A DNA stretch of 64,000 nucleotides from Blasia pusilla (Eukaryota; Marchantiophyta; Marchantiopsida; Blasiales): NCBI GenBank assembly GCA_050084515.1, contig CM114275.1, positions 10,416,001 through 10,480,000 on the forward strand, given 5' to 3'. A program made the translations under genes and the position numbers. The notes below the pieces were generated by a model. It did no database searches. It was not told the origin of the DNA and saw only the letters and a program-made list of their open reading frames with translations. This document shows, in pieces, positions 12,946 to 23,999 of this stretch; positions within the stretch are counted from its first letter, which is position 1; each line of letters opens with the position of its first letter.

Positions 12946-13296
12946 CTATGTACATCTGGGACACATCCATTGTCCCCGATGAACCCTAATGAGAGGAAGC
13001 GTCAAACATGCCTTATGCCAACCTGTCGAACATCCATCATAGACAAACATCGTGGCCGCACCACAAGCAGAACCACACAACATACAACGCAAGCCTATAA
13101 GAACTACTGTTGAGCTTGGATCTACTGAACCATCAATATTAGGAAGGTGACATGGCGCACAATTATGCACATGGTCCTTCCATACCATATCATCGTATCC
13201 CTCCAACAAGAGAACATCGGATGGCAAAACGTCACGCACTCTCAGGATAGTGCGCCGTGCAGTCACATCCAACGTCGTCGGTGTCGTCTGTTGCAA
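12946..13296 (-). pseudogene. gypsy Pol C-terminal extension with PHD-type zinc finger
   Basis: Downstream of integrase the frame carries a C4HC3 PHD-like finger at 13089-12952: RCMLCG, then FVYDGCSTGWHKACL and GQWMCPRC. The third zinc ligand, normally Cys in VCDGC, is Tyr (TAT for TGT, a single G-to-A change). The finger sits where chromodomains lie in chromoviruses, so a role in targeting integration to modified histones is a reasonable inference. No chromodomain is visible. Confidence 0.7.
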
Positions 13297-13311
13297 GTAG
13301 ACATAATCTCC

Positions 13312-14674
13312 CTAATGAAACCTCCAAATAGTTAGTTGATAACCACCACCCCAAATAGTAGCATACCTCAACGTATCCCGATGTTGCGGAATCGCCAAGT
13401 TCTTGAACACAATGGGCATCACTCTCCGAAACAACTTATCCCTGTGAGAACATGCTCGCATCCATACACCTGAGTCATCAAGGTCCAGCACCACATCATC
13501 ATCTCGACGAATGGCTGCTGGAAAATCTGGCTCTCGGCCATAAAGTAGCAAGTATGGTGAAAAAGACGCTAAGGATGCATGCCTACTGAATTTGTATCCC
13601 ATCGCCAACCACGGAAACTGGAGGTCCCAATCTCCTCGATGACCTCTTTGCAAGCCATACTTGCGTAAATCCCTCTTCACCGTCTGTACAACTCTCTCCG
13701 CTATCTTTCGCCTCGAGATGATCTCGCGAAGTCGTGTGGTGGTCGATCAACGCCTCATCACACAAGGCCTAGAACTAACCGCGAAACTCGGTACCCTAGT
13801 CTGTCAACACTTGAGCCGATGCGCCATAATGACTCAACACTCTGTCAAGGAAGGCATAAGCTACTCCCTCACTCGCTTTGTTAGGCAGTGCAATCAACCC
13901 CATCCACTTCGAGAAGTGCTCAACCATCACCAACACATAACGAGTGAGACGCTTCGTTAAAGGCAAAGGTCCTGCAAAATCCAAACTCCATCTAAACCCT
14001 AAGCCCATAATTGGTAATGGATGCAATTGTGGAGTCGGAGCATTGAACGATGCTCTGATCCGATCACACACCATGCACCTAGCAACAAAGTGCTGAACAT
14101 CAGTCTGCATGCCTCGCCAACAATACTGAATCTGGATGAAGCTGAACGTCCACTTCACCCCAAAGTGACCCAACTCCTCGTGGACATGCTGCACTAGTCG
14201 TGCTCTCTGCAAAGGATGCAGCACTACGCGTACTCTATCATCCTCCCAAACCCTCAAAACATGTGTCCTCTCCCAACGGAACCGTCTGGCACGTTGTAGG
14301 ATCCGATCTCGCTCTCTAGCACCCACGATGCTCGCAACGCTGCCAATACAAAGGTACTCCAAGACTACTCCATCATCATGAATATCTCGGCCACCTGTCG
14401 TCTCTTGACTGGCCTCGGGATCCAAGGAATCTCCATTAGACCTTGCCATCAAAGTCTCCACACGTTGGCTCTCCATAGCCAACATGCCTAAATAGGCTGA
14501 CGCGTGCCATCTTGGCACTAACTCCTCATCACTCTCTCCATGCCATCGAGCTCCAGTTGCATCTTGCTGACTTGGGCATGGGTTACGACTCAACCCATCT
14601 ACATCCTGGTTGATCGTCCCAGGTCTATGTACCACCTGAAAATCATACTCCTGCAACAATAGAGCCCATCTCAA
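13312..14674 (-). pseudogene. gypsy integrase, degenerate
   Basis: The HHCC zinc-binding segment (VHEELGHFG, then CMVCDRI) is followed by the catalytic core start FRWSLDFAGPLP, the VEHFSKWMGLIALP strand and VLTD near 13796 (first and second Asp). The reading frame then shifts several times; the C-terminal part reads PWLAMGYKFSRH and SPYLLLYGREPDF. The upstream end RPGTINQDVDGLSRN is the usual junction between RNase H and integrase. Confidence 0.85.
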
Positions 14675-16049
14675 CCATCGAAAGCTTCCCTATAAGCTTG
14701 TCGGACTCCATCAACCACTTCAGTGGTTGATGATCAATGATGATGGTAAAGGGGTTGCCAAATAAGTAACACCCGAAATACGTGATAACCCACACTGCAG
14801 CCAAGCACTCACCCTCATACAAGCTATAATTTGTCTCTGCAACGTTGTTGGAGCGGCTAGCGTTAGCCACCAGGAACTCTCTACCCTCATCATCATGGTG
14901 GATGAGCACCGCTCCAAGCCCCAACATGCTCCAATTTGTGTACAACGGAAAGGACGCCCATGGTCGGTCTCCTCAAGATGGGCGCGGACATCAACCTGTC
15001 CTTGAGTAACAGAAATGCTCGCCCCTGTGCATCCACCTAGTGCCACTCGTGATCCATCTTGGTCAGCAAGGTTAGCGGCTTCGCAATCGAACTGAATCCC
15101 TTGACGTACCCCCTATAGAATTTCGCCAATCCCATGAATCCGCGAACACGGCTCACATTTGTAGGGCGTGGAATGCATGAGATAGCCTCTACCTTCATTT
15201 TCTGAACACCAAGGCCCCCCGTGTATATCGTATGACCCAAGTACTAAATCTGGTTGTAGAAGAACTTGCACTTGCCTGGATGTAGCTTTGGCCCATGTAA
15301 TTGCAATCATCAAAACACCTCCTCTAGATGTCGCTCATGCTCCTCAACCGTGGCACTAATGACTACGATGTCATCCATATAACACCTAGCAAAATGCAGA
15401 CCAGCCAAGATCCTATCCATGACCCTCTGAAACTCTGCCAGGGCGTTCTTTAACCCAAATGGTAAGAACCGCCATTGGCACAAACAATCCTTCCTCTGAG
15501 GATCGATGCCCCAAAATGCCGTCTTCTACCTATCCTCCAATCTGATAGGTAGTTGATGGTATCCGGCTCGCAAATCCAATGAACTCAAGACCTTTGCGTG
15601 ACCAATTGCATCAAAGATCTCCTCAGGGGTGGGCATGGCATACCATCAGACTTCGTCTGCCGATTGATAGGTCGGTAATCCCCACACATCCGCCTATCCA
15701 TCCAGTTGCCATGCACATCCTTCTTGGAGGGCATGACAATGGCAGATGCATACTCCCCATGCGACATCTCCACTCGTCCTGCTTCAACCAAGTCATGGCT
15801 CCTACTCTGAATCAGAGCCCTCTCCATATCACTGTACCTATAGGTTCGTCGGAAGATCGGCGTATCACTCGAGAACTCAATGCGGATCCCCGGTCCCTTC
15901 AGCGTACCCAAATCCTCCATGCTAAATGCAAAGCTGCTCCTATAACTCCAGAGGAACTGATGCATCCGGCGCCGCTCTCCTCCTGTCAACTTAGGGCCCA
16001 TATTTGGCTCCCAAGTCTCCATCGCCACTACGGTAGGATTCTGTGGCAC
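14643..16049 (-). pseudogene. gypsy reverse transcriptase and RNase H, degenerate
   Basis: The RT begins with IEFSSDTPIFRRTYRYS and reads RRMCGDYRPINRQT, LPFGLKNALAEFQRVMD and the active site YMDD (15370-15381), then YLGHTIYTGGLGVQ and GFMGLAKFYRGYVKGFS. RNase H follows (LGLGAVLIHHDDEG, IIDHQPLKWLM). The first RNase H aspartate, usually YTDWS, is Asn here (YTNWS, GAT to AAT). Stops and frameshifts break the frame near 15580 and 15300. Confidence 0.88.
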
Positions 16050-16184
16050 GGGTATCGGTGGTTGCTATGGTGCAACCCCGTCTCGAACAACAACACTTGG
16101 CCGCTCTCCTACAAGCAACTGCAAACTGTGATCTTCTCCACGTGGAGTGCACGGAACCACGCTCGATGCTTTGGCTATTATCTT

Positions 16185-17731
16185 CTAGCGTACCTGCAAA
16201 ACTTCCCAAGAAGTCCAAGGATGTCTCTCCCGATCTCCCGTTGTGTGTAGATCTCCTCGGGTCTCGCCTCCAGCCACTACCTCCACCGTCTCGGTATCCA
16301 TGGGGCTCACCAACGCAACCGCTCTGATCTGTCGCGATCTCATACGTCGTTGCTCAGCCACTCCCAAGCTGAGGATGCAGTTCAGGTCCATCGCCTGATC
16401 CAAGACATGGCGTCGTGATGCCTCTGACACTAACGATACTCTTGTCACTTCTGTGGGAAATCCCATCGCTCGCTCTCTCTCGTCGGCGTTGGGCTACACC
16501 AACCGTTGAACCTGGTTATCCCAAACTAAGCCAAGACCGGCCTCCTTGTATGCATAGGAAGCCGGAAAACTCACAAACGTGGGAAAGGCTGCCCGCGGCC
16601 TGCCTAACCTATTGACCACAATCAACAGTGGTCGATCATCGTGCCTCACAACCTCTGATCGACGACCTGGATCCAGAATGGAATCCACTAACAAATGGGA
16701 GGGGCGCTCCACTCTTGCATATGCCCTCCGTAACACCATATGGGGCACCAAGTTGGTCCACCATAGACGCGGGCGATGGGCTCTAGAACCTACACTCACC
16801 GCATCCAAGAACAAAAGAGATCTAACACTCGAATACCCTCCTCCAAGATACACCACACAATGGGGTGGTATCCAAGGATGTCATCGTAGCACTCCAAGCT
16901 GCCTCGGGTTCGTCAGACCCATCACGCTCCGGTGCAAACGCCTCGCTCCACGCGGTCTACACGTGCTCATGTGCCAATCGTCGAAGCTCCTCAGTCGAGC
17001 CCCACAACGGCACCTCTCCTTCACGGAATGATGCGGCTACCATAATACTCCTCTCCATAGAAATGCCAGGAACGGGAGTATCCTATGCATGGACATGTCC
17101 CTCAATCAAATCATTAGGCCAAGTGATGGCATTGCTAAATGTTGCTAAGGTCGCCACCTCTCCTGGACGTCGCTCGATCACTGCACTTGTGAATCGAGCG
17201 TTTAGTGAGCTAAGGCGCCCATCACCTGGTTGCCATCGTGGTCGGTAGGTTGTTGACTCCTCCCAGTAATCCAGGGAAAACCCCATTAGGTATAACACTA
17301 CTCTACCAACCAAGACGTCCTAGGACTCTGCATCACAACGACACCTCTCCTCCACGGAATGATGCGGCTACCATAATACTCCTCTCCATAGAAATGTCAG
17401 GAACGGGAGTATCCTCTACATGGACATGTCCCTCAATCAAATAACTAGGCCAAGTGATAGCACTGCTAAATGTTGCTAAGGTCGCCACCTCTCCTGGCCG
17501 TCTCTCGATCACTGCACCTGTGAATCGAACGGGTAATGAGCTAAGGCGCCCATCACATGGTTGCCATCCAGGTTTGTAGGACGTTGACTCCTCCCAATAA
17601 TCCATAGAAAATCCCATCGGGTATAACACTACTCCACCAACCAAGACGTTGTAGGACGTTGCATCAATCACTATCGCCTTGGCTCGCACCACGGACTCAT
17701 TTGTAGGATGTCCCAGACGAATCCTCACCAC
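16185..17731 (-). pseudogene. gypsy protease/linker region, degenerate and partly duplicated
   Basis: Minus-strand frames between gag and RT. VIDATSYNVLVGGVVLYPMG resembles the retropepsin-side segment of plant gypsy polyproteins, but I cannot see an unambiguous DTG/DSG catalytic triad. The region contains a 331-bp tandem duplication (separate entry) that repeats GEVATLATFS and ITWP motifs. Assignment rests mainly on position. Confidence 0.55.
17003..17664 (-). repeat. 331-bp tandem duplication inside the gypsy element
   Basis: 17003-17333 and 17334-17664 are direct neighbours and align along their whole length at roughly 90 percent by eye (shared CGGAATGATGCGGCTACC, TGCTAAGGTCGCCACCTC and AACCAAGACG). 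331 is not a multiple of 3, so the duplication shifts frame and must have arisen after function was lost. Confidence 0.85.
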
Positions 17732-18270
17732 AACCTCCTGTTGGATGATATACTATGTGGTACTGACTCCACCCAAGGATGTCTATATCCGGAATAGAAA
17801 ACGCTCCCCATGGGGTCTCGTCAAGCCCAATCCTCTGAAGGACGCTGTCCCCAACATCAGGGGTTGCGCTTCTAAATCCAACAAGACGCGTAGCAGACTA
17901 AAAGCTCTACCTTCGGGACTCACCAACAAGAAGACCTCTCCTCGATTATCCAGCAACACAACACCATGAGAAGCCATGGCATACTCTATCGCGGGTCTAG
18001 TGGGCATCTCCGCCATCCTAGCAGCCGTAGCCTGACATGAATTTGACGTGGACGGCTCGAGCATCTGCTCCAAGGGAAGGTCCATCACCTCCTCTGCAAT
18101 CACCTCTGAACGTGATGCAAGAACTCCAACTCCGCGCTCACATATGAAAGCCGCCAGCCAAAAAGCTTCGGCGGGCGTACTCCCCAACGTCATAACATCG
18201 GAAGCAAAAAATAAAGGAATGCGTACACAACAATGGCCTCCCCCAACAACGTGCTCGACACAAGCCCCTC

Positions 18271-18865
18271 CTAAGCATCAACAATAGGAATCGTCACACT
18301 TGCTTCTCCCATCGCCCTCCCTGCCTGCACACCAACAACATCACCAACTCTCCAGGAACTTTGATGAGGACCCATTGATGGAGTCCTCATCGGAAGTAGC
18401 CTCTCCTGACTCCTCCTCCTCATCTGGGAACGGCTCCGTCCATGACACATAATGTGGGTCATAGTAGGGCCTCCACGCCTCAATCTCACATGCAGACCTC
18501 TGAGAGAACTCATGGTAATCGTCCATGGGCGCCCCTCTAAATGCTGGAACATACTGTTCCATGCTATAAACGGATTGATCTCTATAGAGTTCCTGGTCCG
18601 TTGGGAGTCGCACCAACTCCTAAACTCTGCCATGAAATATTGCAACTCAATTGTGCCTACTGTACCTGAAAACCTACGCGGTCCTCTACCCCGGTCGTCC
18701 ATCTCGTACGCCCAAGTGGTAGGACCACTCACAATGTATGGCGATGTGCTCACAAACTCCTCTACACCCTCCCCCTCGTCCGACGATGACACAAAAGGAG
18801 GTCGAGGTGGTCCCTCACGTGGAGACCCTCAGAACCTCGCGCCACTCCGCGTAAAACCTCTATAG
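18271..18865 (-). pseudogene. gypsy gag remnant
   Basis: The minus frame reads PRRFSGTVGTIELQYFMAEF and FIAWNSMFQHLEG, the typical retrotransposon gag layout (F-G near the start, W-x-x-F-x-x-x-E-G helix). The acidic Ser-rich N-terminus (MSSSDEGEGVEEF) and the position between the 5' LTR and Pol agree. A frame change breaks it near 18500. 17783-18193 is another open piece of the gag/linker region. Confidence 0.7.
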
Positions 18866-20545
18866 CTACTCTCGGGTTCAATACCTCGCCTCTCAAAGTC
18901 CTGAACGGACGTTGTGATGACCCTCATGCCCCTATCACCCGATCACTCTCAACCACGTGAGTAATCCCTCAATCACTAATCCCAAACATGCGGCACTCGA
19001 TCTACACTCTCCCTCCCTGAGACGTGTAATGTGCGGCAACACGCGTCGTCGTGCGGCAAATCGATCAGGCTATCATCTCATCAACAACCTACCCTCAACT
19101 CCGGACATCCCACACAGGTCTATGTCCCCTAATCCACATACATGAATGATGCTCTCAGCATCCACACAACCCAATATCCCCAAATAGACTACCCAAATCC
19201 CTGAATCCCTCACACGAGTAGGGTAAAGGACCAGAATGGATAACCTGAACACATGTCGATGTCGCTCCTCAGCAACTCCGAATCTCGACCCAAACTCGTC
19301 GTGAAGAAAACTCCTCCAATCAACAAGTCGTACTCCTCTCGTACTGATGTTGCTCAACCTCCTCGATGTGCAGTGTAGGTCGAGCGGTCCGGTGCAGCAT
19401 TTGCGGCACGGAAGTGCTACAAACATCTTGGCACTCGGGAATGGGGTGCGGCACTCAGCGGCATACCCTCCTCAATCAACAATTCACACGCTCTACTCCT
19501 TAGTGAATAAGCAGTTCCGCGATTAAGAAGGTGTGGTGTGGCCACGAGCGGCACGGCGCAACAATCAGTGGCGCGTTGCGGCTACGGGCGCCACAACACG
19601 ATACTCGATCGTCGTCGAGCGGCTACCAATCACAACACAACAACATCAAATCAAAACTCAAACGCCATAACCGGAGGTCATCTGCCATTACTGGTTGCTG
19701 ACAAAACTGCAATGACAGTGGCAGCCAAAACAAAGTACATGATGGCGACGCAAGTCAGAAAATCAACGAATATTTTGGAAGACCCTCCACTCCGTAATGG
19801 CGGAAATGGCAACCAAAGGGTGGAAAACGGACAATGGACCGTAGACGGTGATGGTTGACCGTTGATGGTGACGACCGACCGATGACGATGACGGCTGACC
19901 GTTAACGGTGACAATTGACCATTGATTGTGACGGTTGACCATTAATGGTTACGGTTGACCATCAATGGCAGAGTGTTGACGATGCCTATGACGGCGACAA
20001 CCGCCGCCGGCGTGGCGGCTGGTTTAGGGTTTTAACAATTTAACCCTACAAATCGCCTAACAATGGCAGTTTTGCAAGATTACCCATAAATTTTTGCTCG
20101 CAACTCTAAATTGTGCATTGTTTGTTGCACAGCGTGCATAGCTTCACGATCTACAACAGCGTCAAAGAATATTTAGAATTGAAAATTCCTGTTAAAATTG
20201 ACAGGGATTGTCGTAAATCCCAATGTCTCTTTCTCTTACACAAAATTTGGCAGCGCTTCCGCGCTGATTTATCCCAACAAAAATATAAAACCTGTAAAAC
20301 TACAAATCGTGAAGCTACATGGTGCTCCACCCCCATAATTAATCCCTATCACAAATTGGGGAGCGCATCTGCGTGCCATTCTTCCACAAAAAAAATCGGC
20401 AAATGCAAAGAACAATCAAAGTAGCCCTTCCTCCAGTGAGCACTCCCATGAGCCGCTGAACAAGGAATACAGTCCCCAACCTGCAAAAACAGCGAGTGAC
20501 CAACGAGCTCCTCCATGAAGCTCTCTCACTCTCTAATTCTTTCCT
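18866..20545 (-). other. gypsy 5' untranslated/leader region
   Basis: Between the 5' LTR and gag. It has no convincing coding frame. It holds the short tandem repeat at 19853-19973 and CACA- and GGCA-rich sequence. No canonical primer-binding site (TGGTATCAGAGC or TGGCGCC type) is recognisable directly inside 20546. Confidence 0.5.
19853..19973. repeat. degenerate minisatellite, unit about 20 bp, 6 copies
   Basis: Imperfect head-to-tail copies of GTTGACCGTTGATGGTGACG, variants differing by a few bases each, within the gypsy leader. Confidence 0.75.
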
Positions 20546-21040
20546 TGTAAAGTAAGATCAAATCTCTCTTACAACACTATAGTTCTCACATGTGTCTCTC
20601 AATGTCAAACCAAACCTACTCTCCTAATGAGAGGTTAGGGTTACACACACAAGGCAAGCAAGACCATAGCTCCACCGCCTCATGCCAAGAGCTTTAACAA
20701 AGAGAGAATGAGCTCTCAAGCTCTCTCTCTCTTGGAGGTATACCCCCTTCCCTCTCCCACGCCCTCTCAACGATAACCTATGCTCGCAGGTCACCTCCTT
20801 GGCTCTTGTCCTTTCTGTAGCGGGTCAAGGGCCACTTCTCAAAGTGGACAGTCAACTATCTCCAACATGGAAACTTACCCGAAATAGTAAGTTTCTCTGT
20901 ATGGCTCCAAATAAGCGGAAACGAAGGGGAAACCCGCTCTCTTAGGTTTCTCGGGGCCTCAACATGTCATCCTCAATCTTATGGGTCTGTCTTCCACTTC
21001 TTGTATAGACGCTCACCGACCTATCCTAACAATTGTGACA
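20546..21040 (-). repeat. gypsy 5' LTR
   Basis: About 495 bp, starting TGTCACAATTGTTAGGATAG and ending CTTTACA on the minus strand. It pairs with 12131-12630. The differences include a small insertion near 12600 and scattered substitutions, showing an old insertion. Confidence 0.75.
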
Positions 21041-21490
21041 TAGCCTTCTCAAAATATCTATATTAAGATCAAAGGATCTAGACATAACTCTTCCGCGATT
21101 CTCCAATTCATTTGCAGTATAATGGATGTAGAGTTGAGAAAATTGGGGATGACTCCCTATATCAAGATCCGAGGGTCCAATAGAATGATAGATCCCTCCT
21201 TGGACCCTAAAGTGTCCATTACCACTTATTTTTTGATTTACATGCACTCCAGTAGATGCAAGTTGAAGCACAAAATTGCAAGCTCTATCATGTGTTAGAA
21301 AATGAAGACTTTTAGGACCAACACTTGAAATCAAAGATTTCAAGAATGGAGGAGACAATTTCATGAGGGGTAAATGTATTCTCCCATGGCCACAACACAT
21401 GTCATATGGTGAGTCACTAAACTTTGAACCTTTGGCTATTTTACATTTCCAATGTAAAGCATGACATAGAACCCAATGTATGACTTGCAA
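21041..21490 (-). pseudogene. Helitron Rep N-terminal fragment
   Basis: This minus frame has the features of Helitron N-terminal coding: CHALHWKCKIAKGS, DMCCGHGRIHLPLMKLSPPF, FVLQLASTGV, GIYHSIGPSDL and FSQLYIHYTANELENR. It ends DILRRL exactly where the gypsy 5' LTR starts at 21040. The continuation QDMLYECNPYVK is at about 12000. Confidence 0.85.
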
Positions 21491-21666
21491 GGTTGAGTAA
21501 TGTATTTGATCTTACAACCCTATCAACAACAGACGATATGATTCAAACTCCTCTCTCAACAACTTCATGTTGAATCGCAACTTCCTAATATCACTTTCTT
21601 GGAAATTTGGTCTTCTTGCAAGGTTGAGTAATGTATTTGATCTTACAACCCTATCAACAACAGACA
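21484..21666. repeat. direct repeat, about 51 bp, offset 132 bp
   Basis: 21484-21534 and 21616-21666 share an essentially perfect copy (CTTGCAAGGTTGAGTAATGT onwards, through CCCTATCAACAACAGAC). It lies in the Helitron N-terminal/intron region. Confidence 0.85.
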
Positions 21667-22817
21667 ACAGAGGAAATCTAGAAGCATTTAGTATAGTGGC
21701 ACTTTGTTAAGAACACACGGGATGTAATCTTGACCTTGCTTCATCCTCGAGATGGGGAAAAGTTGAAGAATTCTCAACAACTTCATGTTGAATCCATGGA
21801 AGAGTAGAGGGTAACTCAACTCCAAGTATTAAATAAGTAGTTGGCTCGGTCGTGGATATATTCTCGATAACTTCATGGAGGGCACTATCAGGTAACTCCC
21901 GTCTTGGTGATATATTAATGCAATCTGTGGATGGAAGATGAGCTTATTGATTTTCTAGTACCATTCCTCCATCATCATTAAAAGGTCTGAGAAAACATCA
22001 TACCCAAAAAATAGAATACAACTTTCATACCCCAAAAAATTAAAACATGGGAGAGTTTGAGCCTGACTGTAAAAAATTAGATTTATACCTTATGTATCGA
22101 AAATCAATAGCCATAACCTCATGAGTTGAAATAGTTGAAATACTTTGAACTGCCAAAGCATGCTCAACTTGACCATGAAGTGCTTTCCTTCTTTTTCTAT
22201 ACTCTTGATAATATTTTTTTTTTCTTTCAAGACTTCCCTTTTATCTGCATGCACAACACGCTTTCGTTTTTGGGCTTCACCGCGTAGAGCCTTCCCAAAA
22301 TCACGTACGTTGACAGGATTCAATGGAATAAGAAGTGTGGAACACGAAATGAATGTTAAAAACACTGAAATTTCAACAAAAACCAAAATTATGTAGCGTA
22401 AATGTGGACATGCTAAATGTTATTCGATGTGGTGAACTTACGTTGGAGATGTTCCGAGGAGAATTTCCTCTTCAACTCTTGTTTGTTGTGCTAAGATTTC
22501 CTTGCGATAGGCACGCCCTTTTTGTTGTGCATTTGCACGCATCAATCTTCGAAAATCACACAAATCCGTAGGGTTTGATGGAACATGAAGTCAATGAAAC
22601 AAATGGAGCATTGCAAAATTAAAGTATGAACAAGGGTCATCATGGAAATGGAAATAAGGCAAATAAGAAAGATGCTTACATCGGAGATGTGTTCTTTGAT
22701 GCTTCGATTTGGATCTTCGGAATCTGTTGCGAAATTGGTATATTTGTGATAGCACCCAATGTCCGTCTCTCTAGGTTCGGTAATAACCTGCCGGCACTCG
22801 CCATCTACATCACACAC
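21667..22817 (-). pseudogene. probable Helitron 5' coding pieces separated by introns or decay
   Basis: Weak minus-strand frames, including a Lys/Arg-rich piece (RGEAQKRKRVVHADKREV at about 22300-22200) like the basic N-terminal repeats of plant Helitron Reps, and a Cys/Glu-rich piece at 22817-22542. Family assignment is by position and composition only. Confidence 0.35.
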
Positions 22818-22859
22818 CGCAAATCAAATTATTATGAGAAAAATACAAAAAGAAACAAG

Positions 22860-23230
22860 CCTTTGTAGAAGGCCCTACTTTTTGTGATAATTTATTTCAG
22901 AAAAGTTTTTAAAATGAAATAAGTAAAAAAAATGCAAAAAATAAAATTTTAAAAAGGGCCCAAGAAAAAGAAGGAGAATGGTCCCAAAATATGGGGAAAA
23001 CACAGGGGAAGGAGAGGTTTTATAGTCTTTAAGAATAATTTTGAAAACGAAATAATTACAAAGAGAATATTGGAAAAAATCAATTAAAAAAAGGTCAAAA
23101 AATAACAAGGATTATGGTCCAAAAAATTGGGGGAAAATGAGGGGAAGGGGAAGGGGAATTTATATATTATAAATAAAAAAAATGAAGGTAGGAAAGAAGG
23201 GGAAGAAATTTTCAAATTTATTAAAAAACA
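22860..23230. other. A-rich purine-biased tract
   Basis: Several hundred bp of AAAA/GGGG-rich plus-strand sequence without coding signs. It may be close to the 5' end of the Helitron; I could not find the TC terminus. Confidence 0.4.
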
Positions 23231-23366
23231 AATCCCTAGGTTCGGAAGCCCGAACTTGCGCCTAACCTAAACCACCTCCCATACCAAACCGATCCGATTT
23301 CAAGCACGCGGAGGGTGGCTGCGAGGGTGCTCGAGCACTTGTGAGGCACTCGAGTTCGTTTTAGGG

Positions 23367-23990
23367 TGGGAGCTCGTGGGAGCTCAAGTGTCGTCTACTC
23401 TTGGGAGCTCGAGGGTGGCTCGTGTCAGGATAACATTCTGGCTCTGACTCTAGACAAAGCTCCTCTCTCTCTCTCTCTACTATTTTTTTCGCTCCATGTT
23501 ATTTTTTTTCCTTTCCTATTCCTCCCAAGCTCTTTGAGTCTAATTGATGGCCGGGCTTTTGAGTCTCATTGCTGGCCGCGCTACATTTTGCAAGGCGAGT
23601 TGTATTTTGCGCTACATGAACTCTCAGACACGTCCTGTGTCCGATCCCTCACTCTAGAAATTTTCGCTTCAATTCTGGCGCGGCTGTTTGTGCTACCTGA
23701 ACTCATCGTGGGTTTGTGAGCTCGTGGGAGCTCATGTCTCGGGGGTGGCTCGTGTCTGGATTTTTTGATCCAAATCTGACCAAAGCTCCGCTCTCTCTCT
23801 CTCTTCCATTTTTTCCATTCCGCTTTCTGACAGCCTGTTTGAGTCTAACTGCTGACCGAGTTGTATTTTGCGCTACCTGAACTCTTGGGCTAGGGCTGAA
23901 CTCTCGGGCTGGGGTTGTGCTCGATCCCTCACTCTATAAATTTTTGCTTCAAAGCTTGCCTGGATATTTGTGCTACCTAAACTCTGCTGC
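23367..23990. repeat. imperfect tandem duplication, unit about 300-350 bp
   Basis: Two divergent copies share in order GAGCTCGTGGGAGCTC, GGGTGGCTCGTGTC, an AAAGCTCC(G)CTCTCTCTCT run, GAGTTGTATTTTGCGCTAC, CGATCCCTCACTCTA and CTTCAA. No coding content. Confidence 0.7.
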
Positions 23991-23999
23991 TTGGGCTGT

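Larger units (their letters stand above)
12010..21040 (-). mobile_element. Ty3/gypsy LTR retrotransposon inserted in the Helitron, degenerate
   Basis: Minus-strand element with gag, protease-like region, reverse transcriptase, RNase H, integrase and a terminal PHD finger in gypsy order. LTR-like repeats lie at 20546-21040 (5') and 12010-12630 (3'); both begin TGTC on the element strand. Removing 12010-21040 rejoins the Helitron frame as DILRRL plus QDMLYECNPYVK, which shows both the boundary and the nesting. The flanks GCTA and ACTA suggest a decayed 4-5 bp target duplication. Numerous stops make it non-functional. Confidence 0.85.
7698..22817 (-). mobile_element. decayed autonomous Helitron (Rep-PIF1), interrupted by a gypsy element
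   Basis: Rolling-circle transposon on the minus strand. From its 5' side it contains N-terminal coding pieces (about 22817-21041), then, after the gypsy insertion at 12010-21040, the rest of Rep (11999-10341), the PIF1-family helicase (9762-7829) and the 3' terminal hairpin (7725-7709) with a CTCG end at 7701-7698. The order Rep, helicase, hairpin is the standard Helitron plan. Many stops and frameshifts show that this copy is not active. The right (5') end is not located precisely; 22817 marks the last plausible N-terminal coding trace. Confidence 0.8.

Noticed and set aside
15579-16250. Plus-strand frame of 223 residues
   Set aside because: Antisense to the gypsy reverse transcriptase; composition of a complement shadow.
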